Below are positions 35,308 through 42,986 of a stretch of DNA of 42,986 bases, one piece after another. Source of the DNA: Phycisphaerales bacterium UBA2421. GTDB lineage: Bacteria > Planctomycetota > Phycisphaerae > Tepidisphaerales > Tepidisphaeraceae. The translations under genes and the position numbers were made by a program. The notes below the pieces were generated by a model, which was not told the origin of the DNA, made no database searches, and was given only the letters and a program-made list of their open reading frames with translations. The DNA is taken from assembly GCA_002343075.1 (NCBI GenBank), contig DDRH01000067.1, positions 1 to 42,986 of the forward strand. The letters are read 5' to 3'. How positions within the stretch are numbered: the stretch's first letter is position 1; each line of letters starts with the position of its first letter.

Positions 35308-35339
35308 TTCCATCGCTCCAATTCCGCAGCCAGCATCGA

Positions 35340-35999
35340 TCAGAGCACGCCATACTTCGCATACGCCACGGCACTCTTCATTCCGCCTTTGATCGCGTCG
35401 CGTGTCACATTTTCGGCGTGCACCTTCTCCCACGCGCGCCGGATCACCTCGCGCTCCACCCGACGCGGAACGACCACCACGCCGTCGACATCCGCCACAA
35501 TCAGATCATCCGGACACAACAGCACACCGCCGATCTCAACCGGAACATCAATATCCACGACGCGCTGCCGGTGAAGGCTATCGTACAGGCGCGTCCCCAG
35601 CGCCCAGACCGGAAACTGCATCGCCGTCATCTTTGCAACATCGCGTACCGAGCCATCGACAATCGCGCCAATGCATCCCGAGTTCCGGGCGGCAGTCGAA
35701 AGTAGTTCGCCCCAGATGCCCGACCGGTCCGATCCCGCTGCAGCGGCGATCAGTACGTCATCGGGCTTGCACGAGTCGACCGCGCGCAGCTCAAGCTCAT
35801 AGGGCCTGGGGTCTTCGTGGGCCATGTCGGCCCAGAGTGTCGTGCGACAGCGGCCGATCAAAAGCTCGCTTCCCGTCAACGGCCTCAGATCTGCGTGAGG
35901 GGACTGGTTTCGCAGGCCCATCGCATCCAACGCGTCGCAAACGACCGCCGAATACAACTCCTTGCGCATCATGTCGAGCGTAATCTCATCTTGAGGCAT
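35340..35999 (-). CDS. RraA-like / HMG-aldolase-family protein
   Basis: A 219-residue protein. 'GELLSTAARNSGCIGAIVDG' followed by 'SVRDVAKM' is the conserved core of the RraA-like fold. In aldolase-type members it binds the metal and the 2-oxo acid, the Arg-Asp pair being the signature. 'DGVVVVP' follows later. Family members include 4-hydroxy-4-methyl-2-oxoglutarate aldolases, oxaloacetate decarboxylases and the RNase E inhibitor RraA. In this cluster an aldolase or decarboxylase is more likely. The ATG at 35999 follows GGAG, and that ribosome-binding site overlaps the stop of iclR, so the two are translationally coupled. Confidence 0.88.
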   Translation of the reverse strand: MPQDEITLDMMRKELYSAVVCDALDAMGLRNQSPHADLRPLTGSELLIGRCRTTLWADMAHEDPRPYELELRAVDSCKPDDVLIAAAAGSDRSGIWGELLSTAARNSGCIGAIVDGSVRDVAKMTAMQFPVWALGTRLYDSLHRQRVVDIDVPVEIGGVLLCPDDLIVADVDGVVVVPRRVEREVIRRAWEKVHAENVTRDAIKGGMKSAVAYAKYGVL

Positions 36000-36000
36000 G

Positions 36001-36768
36001 CTAACTCCGGTTTTCATCGCGATCACTGAGCTGACTTACCTCAGCGGAAATCTGCCTGGCTGCGTGCCGAACACGACCAACCAACTTTTGTATCTTGGCG
36101 TCATCAAGCCGTGCCGACGCTGCGCTGATGCTTACTGCGGCAATCACGCGACCTTCCTGCAGCACCGGCGCGCTGAGACACGTCACACCCAGATCGGTCT
36201 GATCCTGCTCAACCGCATACCCAGCGCGGTGTACTTCCTCCAGAATCGCTGAGAGGGAGTCTGGATCAATGACCGTTCGCGGCGTGCGACGAGTTAACTC
36301 GCACGCAGCAAGTAAATCACGCCGCCGAGGTTGCGGCAGCGCGGCGGCGAGCACACGACCGAGCGCCGTACAATAGAAAGGGTCCGTCTCGCCGGGGTTG
36401 GCCGCACGGCGCAGCGCGTGCGAACTTTCCAGCACCGCGAGGTAGCAGACCCGGTCTCGCTTCAGAACGCCCAAGTTCACGGTCTCTCGAGAATCATTTC
36501 TCAGCGCTTGCAGTATCGGCGTCGCACATCGAACAAGCGATCGCTCATCAACGCCGATCGCGAGGTGTCGCAACTTGTCCGTAAGCTGGTAAGAGCCGCG
36601 GGCAACACCGTCGACGTATCCGAGTCGTTTGAGCAGTTGCAGCAGTCGGTGCGTTGTTGGCCGGGAAATGCCGCACGATGCCGCCAAATCGGCAAGCCCC
36701 AGCGGCGCAGATTGCCCCGCGAGCGCCTCGATCAATGCCATCGTTTTGACAACCGGACCAGATTCCAT
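36001..36768 (-). CDS. IclR-family transcriptional regulator
   Basis: A 255-residue protein with an N-terminal winged HTH (about 22-52, 'GLADLAASCGISRPTTHRLL' then 'KRLGYV') and a C-terminal effector-binding domain ('GETDPFYCTALGRVLAA', 'GVTCLSAPVL'). IclR proteins usually control adjacent catabolic genes in response to a pathway metabolite. It is divergent from the M81 gene with only 36 bases between them, and a palindrome lies in that space. It probably regulates both arms of the cluster. Confidence 0.95.
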   Translation of the reverse strand: MESGPVVKTMALIEALAGQSAPLGLADLAASCGISRPTTHRLLQLLKRLGYVDGVARGSYQLTDKLRHLAIGVDERSLVRCATPILQALRNDSRETVNLGVLKRDRVCYLAVLESSHALRRAANPGETDPFYCTALGRVLAAALPQPRRRDLLAACELTRRTPRTVIDPDSLSAILEEVHRAGYAVEQDQTDLGVTCLSAPVLQEGRVIAAVSISAASARLDDAKIQKLVGRVRHAARQISAEVSQLSDRDENRS

Positions 36769-36783
36769 TATTCTGAATTTAAC

Positions 36784-36800
36784 TTTCTATCTTACAGAAA
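36784..36800. promoter_or_regulatory. Candidate IclR operator
   Basis: TTTCTATCTTACAGAAA is an interrupted palindrome (TTTCT-N7-AGAAA) in the 36-base space between iclR and the M81 gene. It ends four bases before the M81 start. A second inverted pair (TTCTG 36771-36775, CAGAA 36795-36799) overlaps it. The size fits IclR-type operators. Confidence 0.5.
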
Positions 36801-36804
36801 TCAA

Positions 36805-38280
36805 ATGCGCATCGGAATTGTCGCCATCCAGCATGAGTCCAACACGTTTCTCGCAAAACGGACTTCGCTGCAGGATTTCCGGAACGATACATTCTCGTCG
36901 AATCGCGAAATTATTGAGCAATTTCGAGATGCACACCACGAGATCGGCGGATTCATTGAGTTTCTGGCCAGCCAGCGCATAGAGATTGCCCCGATCTTTG
37001 TCGCGAGGGCACTACCCAGCGGAATTCTGTCTGATGAAACAGCCGGTTTTCTCTGTCAAACGCTCTGGGATCAACTGGCAGCGCACGACTCCCTCGACGG
37101 CTTGCTCGTTGCTCCGCACGGGGCAGCCGTTGCCGAAAATCAGAGAGACTTTGATGGCTTTTGGCTCACCGAGCTACGCGCACGGTTCGGTACCAGCAGG
37201 CCCATCGTCTGCACGCTTGATCTGCACGCAAACGTCTCGAAACGCATGGTTGACGCGTGCAACGCAACCCTTGCCTACAGAACCAACCCTCACCTCGATC
37301 AGCGGGCGATTGGCCTGCAGGCAGCGGAACTGATTGTGCGGACCGTTCGCGGAGAGATCAGCCCCGTGCAAGCCGCAGCATTTCCCCCTCTCGCAATCAA
37401 CATCGAGCGCCAGCTTACCGACGAGTCGCCCTCGCGCGAACTGTTTGCACTGGCCGATGAGCAATTGAACGACGTTCAGACTCTATCCAACAGCGTTGCA
37501 CTCGGTTTCCCTTACGCCGACACGCCCGAGATGGGGACCTGCACCATTGCGGTGACCAATGGAGACCCGGAATTGGCCTCTCGGCAAGCGAACGCACTCG
37601 CCGGATACATTTTGAGTCATCAAAATGACTATGTCGGCCGGCTCATAGCAGTGGCGCAAGCGATCGAGCAGCTGCGAACCTCCCCGCGGCCGGTATGCCT
37701 GCTCGATACCGGTGACAATGTGGGCGGCGGATCACCTGGCGACGGGACAGTTCTCCTGCATGCGCTCATGGCCGCGCAATTGCATTCGGTGCTTGCGACC
37801 ATATTCGATCCCGCCGCGGTCGCCGCTGCAGAGCGATGCGGCACCGGCAGAAGCCTCAGATTGGAGTTCGGAGGCAAGACCGACAAACTGCACGGCTCCC
37901 CGATTTCCGCTAGTTGCGTCGTCAGAAGCCTGCACGACGGGCGATGGCACGACTCGGAACCACGACACGGCGGGCATACATCTGGCAATATGGGGCGCTG
38001 CGCCGTCGTCGACCTCACGGCAGGGATGACTGTGCTGCTGACGAGCAGACGCGTCGCGCCATTCAGTGTTCAGCCGCTGGTGGCGTGCGGCCTAGACCCC
38101 GCTGCCTTTGAGATTCACATTGCCAAAGGTGTGCATGCCCCGGTGGCGGCTTATCGCGCGTTTTGCCGGACATTCATCAGGGTCAACACGCCCGGCGTGA
38201 CCGATGCCGACATGACCCGCTTACAATACCATCACCGGAGAAAGCCACTGTTTCCATTTGAGGCGATCGGAGCAACATGA
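36805..38280 (+). CDS. M81-family metallopeptidase (MlrC-like)
   Basis: A 491-residue protein with 'IQHESNTF' at the N-terminus, 'LDLHANVS' (Asp139, His141), 'YRTNPHLDQRA' (His163) and the MlrC C-terminal strings 'DTGDNVGGGSPGDGT' and 'KGVHAPVAAY'. MlrC is the enzyme that cleaves linear microcystin products. The wider M81 family is found in many catabolic clusters and its natural substrates are mostly unknown. The ATG at 36805 begins the family homology; the frame is open far upstream across iclR, but only as antisense. Its stop overlaps the RidA start as ATGA. First gene of the rightward arm. Confidence 0.92.
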   Translation: MRIGIVAIQHESNTFLAKRTSLQDFRNDTFSSNREIIEQFRDAHHEIGGFIEFLASQRIEIAPIFVARALPSGILSDETAGFLCQTLWDQLAAHDSLDGLLVAPHGAAVAENQRDFDGFWLTELRARFGTSRPIVCTLDLHANVSKRMVDACNATLAYRTNPHLDQRAIGLQAAELIVRTVRGEISPVQAAAFPPLAINIERQLTDESPSRELFALADEQLNDVQTLSNSVALGFPYADTPEMGTCTIAVTNGDPELASRQANALAGYILSHQNDYVGRLIAVAQAIEQLRTSPRPVCLLDTGDNVGGGSPGDGTVLLHALMAAQLHSVLATIFDPAAVAAAERCGTGRSLRLEFGGKTDKLHGSPISASCVVRSLHDGRWHDSEPRHGGHTSGNMGRCAVVDLTAGMTVLLTSRRVAPFSVQPLVACGLDPAAFEIHIAKGVHAPVAAYRAFCRTFIRVNTPGVTDADMTRLQYHHRRKPLFPFEAIGAT

Positions 38281-38684
38281 GCAAGCGTCAAGACATCCAA
38301 CATCTCGGCAGTGCCACGGCCTTACCTTTCTCACCGGCCGTTCGGGTGGGCAATCTGGTTTTCGTATCAGGGCAAGCTTCGGTAGATGCTGCGGGCGCAA
38401 TCGTCCATGACACCTTTGAGAATGAAATGCGCCGCACGATGCTCAATCTCATCGCCGTGCTAAAGCTGGCGGGTGCAACCCTTGCAGATGTTGTGCAAGT
38501 ACGAAGCTATGTTGACGATCCGGCGCACTTATCGGCGTACAACCAGTTGTATCGCGAGTATTTCCCCGCTCCGCAGCCCGCGCGCACAACACTGCTCCGC
38601 TGTCTCGGCGGGGGGATTAAGTTCGAGATTGACGTGATTGCGGTCGTGGCACCCCCTCCAGACAATCATGGCACCAGCCATTGA
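38277..38684 (+). CDS. RidA/YjgF-family enamine/imine deaminase
   Basis: A 135-residue protein with the family pattern 'RVGNLVFVSGQASVDAAG' and 'ADVVQVRSYVDD'. The catalytic Arg103 is in 'PARTTLL' and the acidic Glu117 in 'KFEIDVIAV'. RidA proteins hydrolyse reactive enamines and imines released by PLP-dependent lyases, giving 2-oxo acids and ammonia. This fits the PLP enzyme at the end of the same arm. It is translationally coupled to the M81 gene by ATGA. Confidence 0.93.
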   Translation: MSKRQDIQHLGSATALPFSPAVRVGNLVFVSGQASVDAAGAIVHDTFENEMRRTMLNLIAVLKLAGATLADVVQVRSYVDDPAHLSAYNQLYREYFPAPQPARTTLLRCLGGGIKFEIDVIAVVAPPPDNHGTSH

Positions 38685-38738
38685 CGCCGCGCCGACACGG
38701 GCGCAACTCCAGCTGGATCACGATTGAATCGACGCCGA

Positions 38739-39665
38739 ATGAACGACAGAGTGAACATTCCGACTGTGAGCGTTGATGGCGCAACGAAAGGCCCAAAGTT
38801 GCTCCTGATGGCCGGCGTCCATGGCGATGAGTTTGAACCGATGGCAGCCGTCCGCCGACTCGTTCGGCAGCTTGAGCCTGCAAGACTTTGCGGCACCGTC
38901 ACTTGCGCGCCGTGCGTCAATGAATCGGCATTTCGCTGCAACGCGAGGGTGGGCGAAGACGGCCTGGATCTGGCGCGGGTCTGCCCGGGTGCCGCTGACG
39001 GGTCGATCACCCTTCGAACAGCACACGCTGTGAGTGAACTGATTCAAGCCCATGATTTTCTCATCGACCTCCATACCGGCGGAACATTTCTGACCCTTTT
39101 CCCACTTGCTGGGTACATGCTGCATCCCAACACGCAAGTTCTTCAAGCTCAGCGAGTTATGGCACGCGCGATGGGCCTGCCGCTCGTCTGGGGCACAACG
39201 CCGCAATTGCAAGGCAGGACCCTTTCCGTCGCGCGCGATGCCAACATCCCCGCCATCTACGCCGAGTTTGGCGGCGGCGGCGGGTTTGATGAAAATGCAG
39301 TCGATGCGTATGCAAGTGGCTGCATGAATGTGTTGTGCAACTTGAGCATGTACGACCGTAAAGCTGTGCCAGGAGCATTGGCCGCACACACGCCGATCGT
39401 CATTGAAGACAATCGTGATGGTGCGGGCTTTCTACAGGTGCAGCATCCGGCGCCGGCCGATGGTTTCTTCGAACCTGCCTGCAAACCCGGCGACCGCGTG
39501 AAGGCCGGAGACCCGGTTGGGCAGATAGTCGATGCACTGGGAAACAGACTCACCAGCATCACCGCCAATGGCGATGGTCTGGTAGTCATGCTTCGCACGT
39601 GGCGACATGTGCGTGCTGGTGATGGGCTGATGGCGCTGGCAAGCGAAGGAGGCGAGCGATCATGA
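38739..39665 (+). CDS. AstE/ASPA-family zinc deacylase (succinylglutamate desuccinylase/aspartoacylase)
   Basis: A 308-residue zinc carboxypeptidase-like enzyme. Zinc ligands are His28 and Glu31 in 'GVHGDEFEP' and His112 in 'DLHTGG', and Glu176 in 'YAEFGGGGG' is the likely catalytic base. The C-terminal 80 residues form a biotinyl-lipoyl-like beta domain ('PGDRVKAGDPVGQIVD'), as in this family. It should remove an acyl group from an N-acyl amino acid. The related DoeB/EutE acts in ectoine breakdown. The start is the ATG at 38739; a TTG at 38724 is possible. Its stop overlaps the next SDR as ATGA. Confidence 0.9.
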   Translation: MNDRVNIPTVSVDGATKGPKLLLMAGVHGDEFEPMAAVRRLVRQLEPARLCGTVTCAPCVNESAFRCNARVGEDGLDLARVCPGAADGSITLRTAHAVSELIQAHDFLIDLHTGGTFLTLFPLAGYMLHPNTQVLQAQRVMARAMGLPLVWGTTPQLQGRTLSVARDANIPAIYAEFGGGGGFDENAVDAYASGCMNVLCNLSMYDRKAVPGALAAHTPIVIEDNRDGAGFLQVQHPAPADGFFEPACKPGDRVKAGDPVGQIVDALGNRLTSITANGDGLVVMLRTWRHVRAGDGLMALASEGGERS

Positions 39666-40429
39666 GGCAGAAAACCGCAATCATCACCGGCGCGGCCGGC
39701 GGGCTGGGTGCTGCCGTAGCTGCACTGTTTCGGCGCAACGGTTATCAGCTCATTTTAACTGATGTGCTTCCCGGCACCGAAGAGGCCGGTGCCGTCTTTC
39801 TGCAAGGCGATCTGTCGGACCGGGCATTCCTTGAGTCTCTGGTGCCGACTGCGATTCGGCACTTTGGCACGATCGATTCGGTCGTGAACATTGCGGCGTG
39901 GCGCGAGCTAAAGACGATGCGCACCATCACCCCAGGTTCTTGGAGCAAGACGATCGAACTCTGCCTCACCGCCCCTGCTTTCCTCGCCCGTGCTGCGGCA
40001 AATGAGATGGAATCGCGGGGTGCCGGGGGAGTGATCGTAAATGTCTCCAGCATCATGTCGCAGCGGGCATCGGGAATTGCTCCGGCGTATGTCGCGGCCA
40101 AGGCAGGGCTGGAGGCAGTTACCAGGGATCTGGCGGTGCTGTATGGCAGGTCGGGCATCCGCGTTGTTGGCATCGCGCCGGGCGCTTTTGAAGGGCCGAC
40201 AGGGCAGGATTACGGCCCGAATGAGATTGATGTGCGCAACTTTTCAGAGCAAATGATCCCGCTCGGCCGCTGGGCCTCGCCGGAGGAGATTGCCGCTGCC
40301 ATCGGCTGGGCTGCGAGCGACGAAGCGTCGTACGTCTCCGGCACCACGATCATCGTTGATGGCGGGTGGAGCAGTTGCTTCTACGCGCGTGATATCGCCG
40401 CGAAGGTGCTTCCCTCGGAGTTCAAATGA
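39662..40429 (+). CDS. Short-chain dehydrogenase/reductase (second SDR of the cluster)
   Basis: A 255-residue classical SDR with 'TGAAGGLGAAVAALF', 'VVNIAAWRE' in place of NNAG, 'VNVSSIMSQ' (catalytic Ser), 'YVAAKAGLEA' (Tyr/Lys) and the ending 'DGGWSSCF'. It probably oxidises or reduces an intermediate of the cluster pathway with NAD(P). ATGA overlaps occur at both ends, with the deacylase before it and the PLP enzyme after it, so the arm is tightly coupled. Confidence 0.93.
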   Translation: MRQKTAIITGAAGGLGAAVAALFRRNGYQLILTDVLPGTEEAGAVFLQGDLSDRAFLESLVPTAIRHFGTIDSVVNIAAWRELKTMRTITPGSWSKTIELCLTAPAFLARAAANEMESRGAGGVIVNVSSIMSQRASGIAPAYVAAKAGLEAVTRDLAVLYGRSGIRVVGIAPGAFEGPTGQDYGPNEIDVRNFSEQMIPLGRWASPEEIAAAIGWAASDEASYVSGTTIIVDGGWSSCFYARDIAAKVLPSEFK

Positions 40430-41481
40430 GCATATGGAGCTTCGCCAAACAATTTGCGCCTGATGTGCCCGAATCCAGCCAACTCTCGCTGGGCGAAGGG
40501 TTTACGCCGATGGTCAGGTCGCGCAGAATTGGCCCGGCGATGGGCGTCGAGCTTTTTTTCAAGCTGGAAACAGCCAATCCGACCGGATCGTACAAGGATC
40601 GTTTCGCCGCCGCTGCGATTGCCGACATGCTCCGACGGGGTTGTTCCCGGTGCGTGGCAACCTCGAGCGGTAACACCGGCGCGGCGCTCGCGGCGTACTG
40701 CGCAATCGCCAGCTTGCAATGCGAGATCGCCATAGTCGAGACGGCACCTGCTGAGAAGCTCCAGCAGATGCTCGCGTACGGTGCGACCCTGATTCGCATC
40801 AAGGGCTTCGGCCTCGATCCAGACGTCACCCGCAAAACAATGGCCGCAGTTGAAAGGCGTGCGAGCGCTCCGGGTGCCGCTTTGCAGATTAGCGCATTTT
40901 GCAAAAGCCCTGAAGGCATGGCGGGCGTGCAGACGATCGGTTACGAACTCTGCGAGCAACTTGACGGCAAGCCGGCACACATTTTCGTCCCGGCAGGGGG
41001 CGGCGGGTTGACCCTCGCCGTGGCCCGCGGCATTGCTGGCTCGGCGGCCTCGGTGCATTGTGTCCAACCGAGTGGCAATCCGACGATCGCCGGCCCGCTG
41101 CGACGAGGAGGAGATCGCGCAGAAGAAGTGCCCTGCTCAACCCGAATCAGCGGATTACAGGTGGCGGCAGTGCTTGATGGGCATGACGTGATTGCCGCCT
41201 GCCGTGCTTCAGGAGGAACAGGTTTTCTTGTCGACGATGACGCTGTTTACGGCATACAGGCCCGACTCGCCCGCGAAGAGGGAATTTTTGCAGAACCAGC
41301 TGGTGCCGTCGCGCTTGCAGCGGCGGTACAAGCTGTCACCTCGGGGGAACTGCCGCACGGCTGGCCGATCGTTTGCATCGTTACGGGGAGCGGTTTCAAA
41401 GACCAACCCTCTGTGGCACGAATGACCGCTACCCAGCAGGTACCGCTGATCGAGCTTGACGCGTTTCAGTCACTGCCGTGA
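40426..41481 (+). CDS. Fold-type II PLP enzyme, threonine synthase-like
   Basis: A 351-residue protein. 'NPTGSYKDRF' carries the PLP lysine (Lys57), 'SSGNTGAALAAY' the substrate/PLP loop and 'PAGGGGLTLA' the phosphate-binding glycines. It resembles threonine synthase and threonine/serine dehydratase-like lyases, but its place in a catabolic cluster beside RidA makes a beta-elimination or lyase reaction more likely than threonine synthesis. The start overlaps the SDR stop as ATGA. Its 3' end overlaps the converging PEP-CTERM gene by 12 bases. Confidence 0.9.
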   Translation: MSIWSFAKQFAPDVPESSQLSLGEGFTPMVRSRRIGPAMGVELFFKLETANPTGSYKDRFAAAAIADMLRRGCSRCVATSSGNTGAALAAYCAIASLQCEIAIVETAPAEKLQQMLAYGATLIRIKGFGLDPDVTRKTMAAVERRASAPGAALQISAFCKSPEGMAGVQTIGYELCEQLDGKPAHIFVPAGGGGLTLAVARGIAGSAASVHCVQPSGNPTIAGPLRRGGDRAEEVPCSTRISGLQVAAVLDGHDVIAACRASGGTGFLVDDDAVYGIQARLAREEGIFAEPAGAVALAAAVQAVTSGELPHGWPIVCIVTGSGFKDQPSVARMTATQQVPLIELDAFQSLP

Positions 41482-42986
41482 AGCCGTCCGACGTCGTTGT
41501 AGTACCACCGCTGCGAAAACCAACAACCCAACAGTTGCCGGTTCAGGGACCGCTGCGGCAACCTGAAACCCGCGTATGGCAAGATCAGGCAATGCAGCAT
41601 CGGCGGTGAAAGAGCCAAGCACCCAAAGATCATTGCTGCGCCCGCTGATCTCGATGCGATGGATGATTGACGCACTGGACATTTCTTCCGTGGCCGAGAA
41701 TCCAACTGCTCCATTCACGCCCGATGGGACCAACGCAAAATTCCAGTCAGGTAGCTCGTTGCCCTCGAGATCAAATAATCGAATGTCCACATTCCCAGCA
41801 GCCACCGAACCGAGCCTGAGAGCCACATCACTCACAGTAGCAGGCCTCGACGGATCAGTCGGATCAACAAAGCGAAACGTCAAGGTCTCGCCGGAGCGAG
41901 GACCGAGGAGATCGGTCGATTTATGCTCGCCGTTGACGCTCGACGCGGCATCAACGAACGTGATTTCGCCAGTCGATGACTCGATCTGAAGACCTGATGC
42001 AGCGTCTCGGGCATTGAGAAAACCCCGAAAGGGTGAATCAAACGCCGCGATGACGCCCAAAGGTTGCAATCCCCCTCCCGGGTTGGGCACCGGGTTGTCA
42101 AAGCGCATAGCAGTCCAGTGAGTGCCTATGCCCAGGGCAAACTCGGCATCAACCGTTTCGAGCCGTGTGGCATCGCGCAGATTGGACGCGACATGCCTCA
42201 CTTCATCAATCAGGAACCCCGCATTGTCGACGGCGGTTGCGGCCGATCGCAGGCGCAAGTACGAAAGCCCCGGCCACATCTCCGCGCCCGGCTGCGCCGC
42301 CACCACTCCCAGATGTTTCCCCGCCAACCGCAGAATTGCCGAGCGAGCATGGGCATTCCAGTCAATCGTCAGGTCATACCACGTGTCGGGCTGCAGCATA
42401 TGCCCGGTGGGGAGTGCGCCGTTTGGCGCAATACTGAGCCGATAGAACGCGCTGTCTTCGCCGGTCGAGTCGGTTGGATTGAAAAAGCGGTCGGTGAGCG
42501 CAATCACCCCGCCGCCGAAGCCCTGCTGCAGCTGGATTCGCAGGTGTGTGCGCCCGCGCGCCGTTGCGGGAAAATTCCACGCCGCACCGTCCGGGTCTTT
42601 CTCGTCGGGCTTGCGAATATGAAGCACCGGCTTGGTGCGATACGGGGAAGGGTCGTCAATCAATGCCGCGCCGGCAACGCGTGATCGCTTCACAGACACG
42701 ACATTGCCATACGGCTTAAACACCGACCAGTTACTCAGCGGGTCTGGGCCGAGAAAATCGTCAGAACGATCTTTCTCAAGCAGCCAGTCCGGGTCGAGCC
42801 GCAGTTGGGTCTTCGCCGCCGCCTGCCCGGTGATGGCGATGATCTTGTTATCTGCGGTAGCGGTGGCGAAAGAGTACGCGGTCCCCGTATCGCCGGCGAC
42901 TGGATCGGCATCTCGAAACGGGTCGAGATAGATCTCGCGAAATCCCTTCCAGGTAGTCCCACCATCTTTAGAAATTGCGGCGTGAA
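41470..42986 (-). CDS. PEP-CTERM sorted surface protein with Asp-box motif (5' end off the right edge)
   Basis: The frame is open from the right edge to 41470, giving about 505 residues without the N-terminus. Near the edge 'ISKDGGTTW' is an Asp-box of sialidase/BNR-type propellers. The middle is beta-rich and resembles a concanavalin-like/laminin-G fold ('FYRLSIAPNG', 'TWYDLTIDW'). The last 27 residues are 'VPEPATVGLLVFAAVVLQRR' plus a short basic tail, a complete PEP-CTERM signal: VPEP, hydrophobic helix, Arg cluster. It is a plausible client of the exosortase at 4151-5365. A GTG at 42723 could be mistaken for the start, but homology-like sequence continues upstream of it. Confidence 0.9.
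   Translation of the reverse strand, partial: HAAISKDGGTTWKGFREIYLDPFRDADPVAGDTGTAYSFATATADNKIIAITGQAAAKTQLRLDPDWLLEKDRSDDFLGPDPLSNWSVFKPYGNVVSVKRSRVAGAALIDDPSPYRTKPVLHIRKPDEKDPDGAAWNFPATARGRTHLRIQLQQGFGGGVIALTDRFFNPTDSTGEDSAFYRLSIAPNGALPTGHMLQPDTWYDLTIDWNAHARSAILRLAGKHLGVVAAQPGAEMWPGLSYLRLRSAATAVDNAGFLIDEVRHVASNLRDATRLETVDAEFALGIGTHWTAMRFDNPVPNPGGGLQPLGVIAAFDSPFRGFLNARDAASGLQIESSTGEITFVDAASSVNGEHKSTDLLGPRSGETLTFRFVDPTDPSRPATVSDVALRLGSVAAGNVDIRLFDLEGNELPDWNFALVPSGVNGAVGFSATEEMSSASIIHRIEISGRSNDLWVLGSFTADAALPDLAIRGFQVAAAVPEPATVGLLVFAAVVLQRRRTASRQ

Noticed and set aside
36331..36804. Upstream extension of the M81 gene by 158 codons
   Set aside because: It is antisense to iclR; M81 homology begins exactly at the ATG at 36805.

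Overview
The window is about 43 kb of GC-rich bacterial chromosome. Several markers point to Planctomycetota, most likely class Phycisphaerae. These are an exosortase with an EpsI partner and a PEP-CTERM substrate, two secreted proteins with the planctomycete LEPR-XLL-type N-terminal signature (LESRAMLS, LECRTLLS), a dockerin-like tail on one of them, and orphan pseudopilins with the 'ADGH' C-terminal motif. TTG and GTG start codons with good ribosome-binding sites are common. The taxonomic call is inference; no rRNA or tRNA gene was seen.

Region 1 (1-7190, minus strand) is an envelope/exopolysaccharide and protein-sorting locus: a Wza-like export lipoprotein, an exosortase, an EpsI-type protein overlapping it by ATGA, and a giant TPR membrane protein that runs off the left edge. 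A PEP-CTERM protein that could be an exosortase substrate runs off the right edge of the window.

Region 2 (7.7-22.6 kb) mixes envelope and housekeeping genes. It has a LEPR-XLL subtilase with a beta-propeller-like tail, a CDP-alcohol phosphatidyltransferase with a degenerate motif, a GNAT-like protein, a GT4 glycosyltransferase and an HTH-REC regulator. A minus-strand series follows: rsgA, ndk, a NodB-type deacetylase and a CpsB-type PHP phosphatase that has no ordinary start codon. Next come a 1233-residue LEPR-XLL metalloprotease with RTX-like repeats and a pseudopilin.

Region 3 (22.6-27.5 kb, plus strand) holds sat and a pyrimidine block. The pyrimidine block consists of a PyrR-PyrB fusion, a higBA toxin-antitoxin pair with its own promoter and palindromic operator, and pyrC.

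Region 4 (27.6-34.4 kb) carries a membrane PP2C/SpoIIE phosphatase, a small membrane protein, an M29 aminopeptidase, a second pseudopilin, a GT2 glycosyltransferase and two TPR-like proteins.

Region 5 (34.5-41.5 kb) is a compact divergent cluster around an IclR regulator. Leftward are iclR, an RraA-like gene and an SDR. Rightward are an M81 peptidase, RidA, an AstE/ASPA deacylase, a second SDR and a threonine-synthase-like PLP enzyme, with three ATGA overlaps in the rightward arm. It looks like a dedicated catabolic module with an unassigned substrate and is the best candidate here for an undescribed system.
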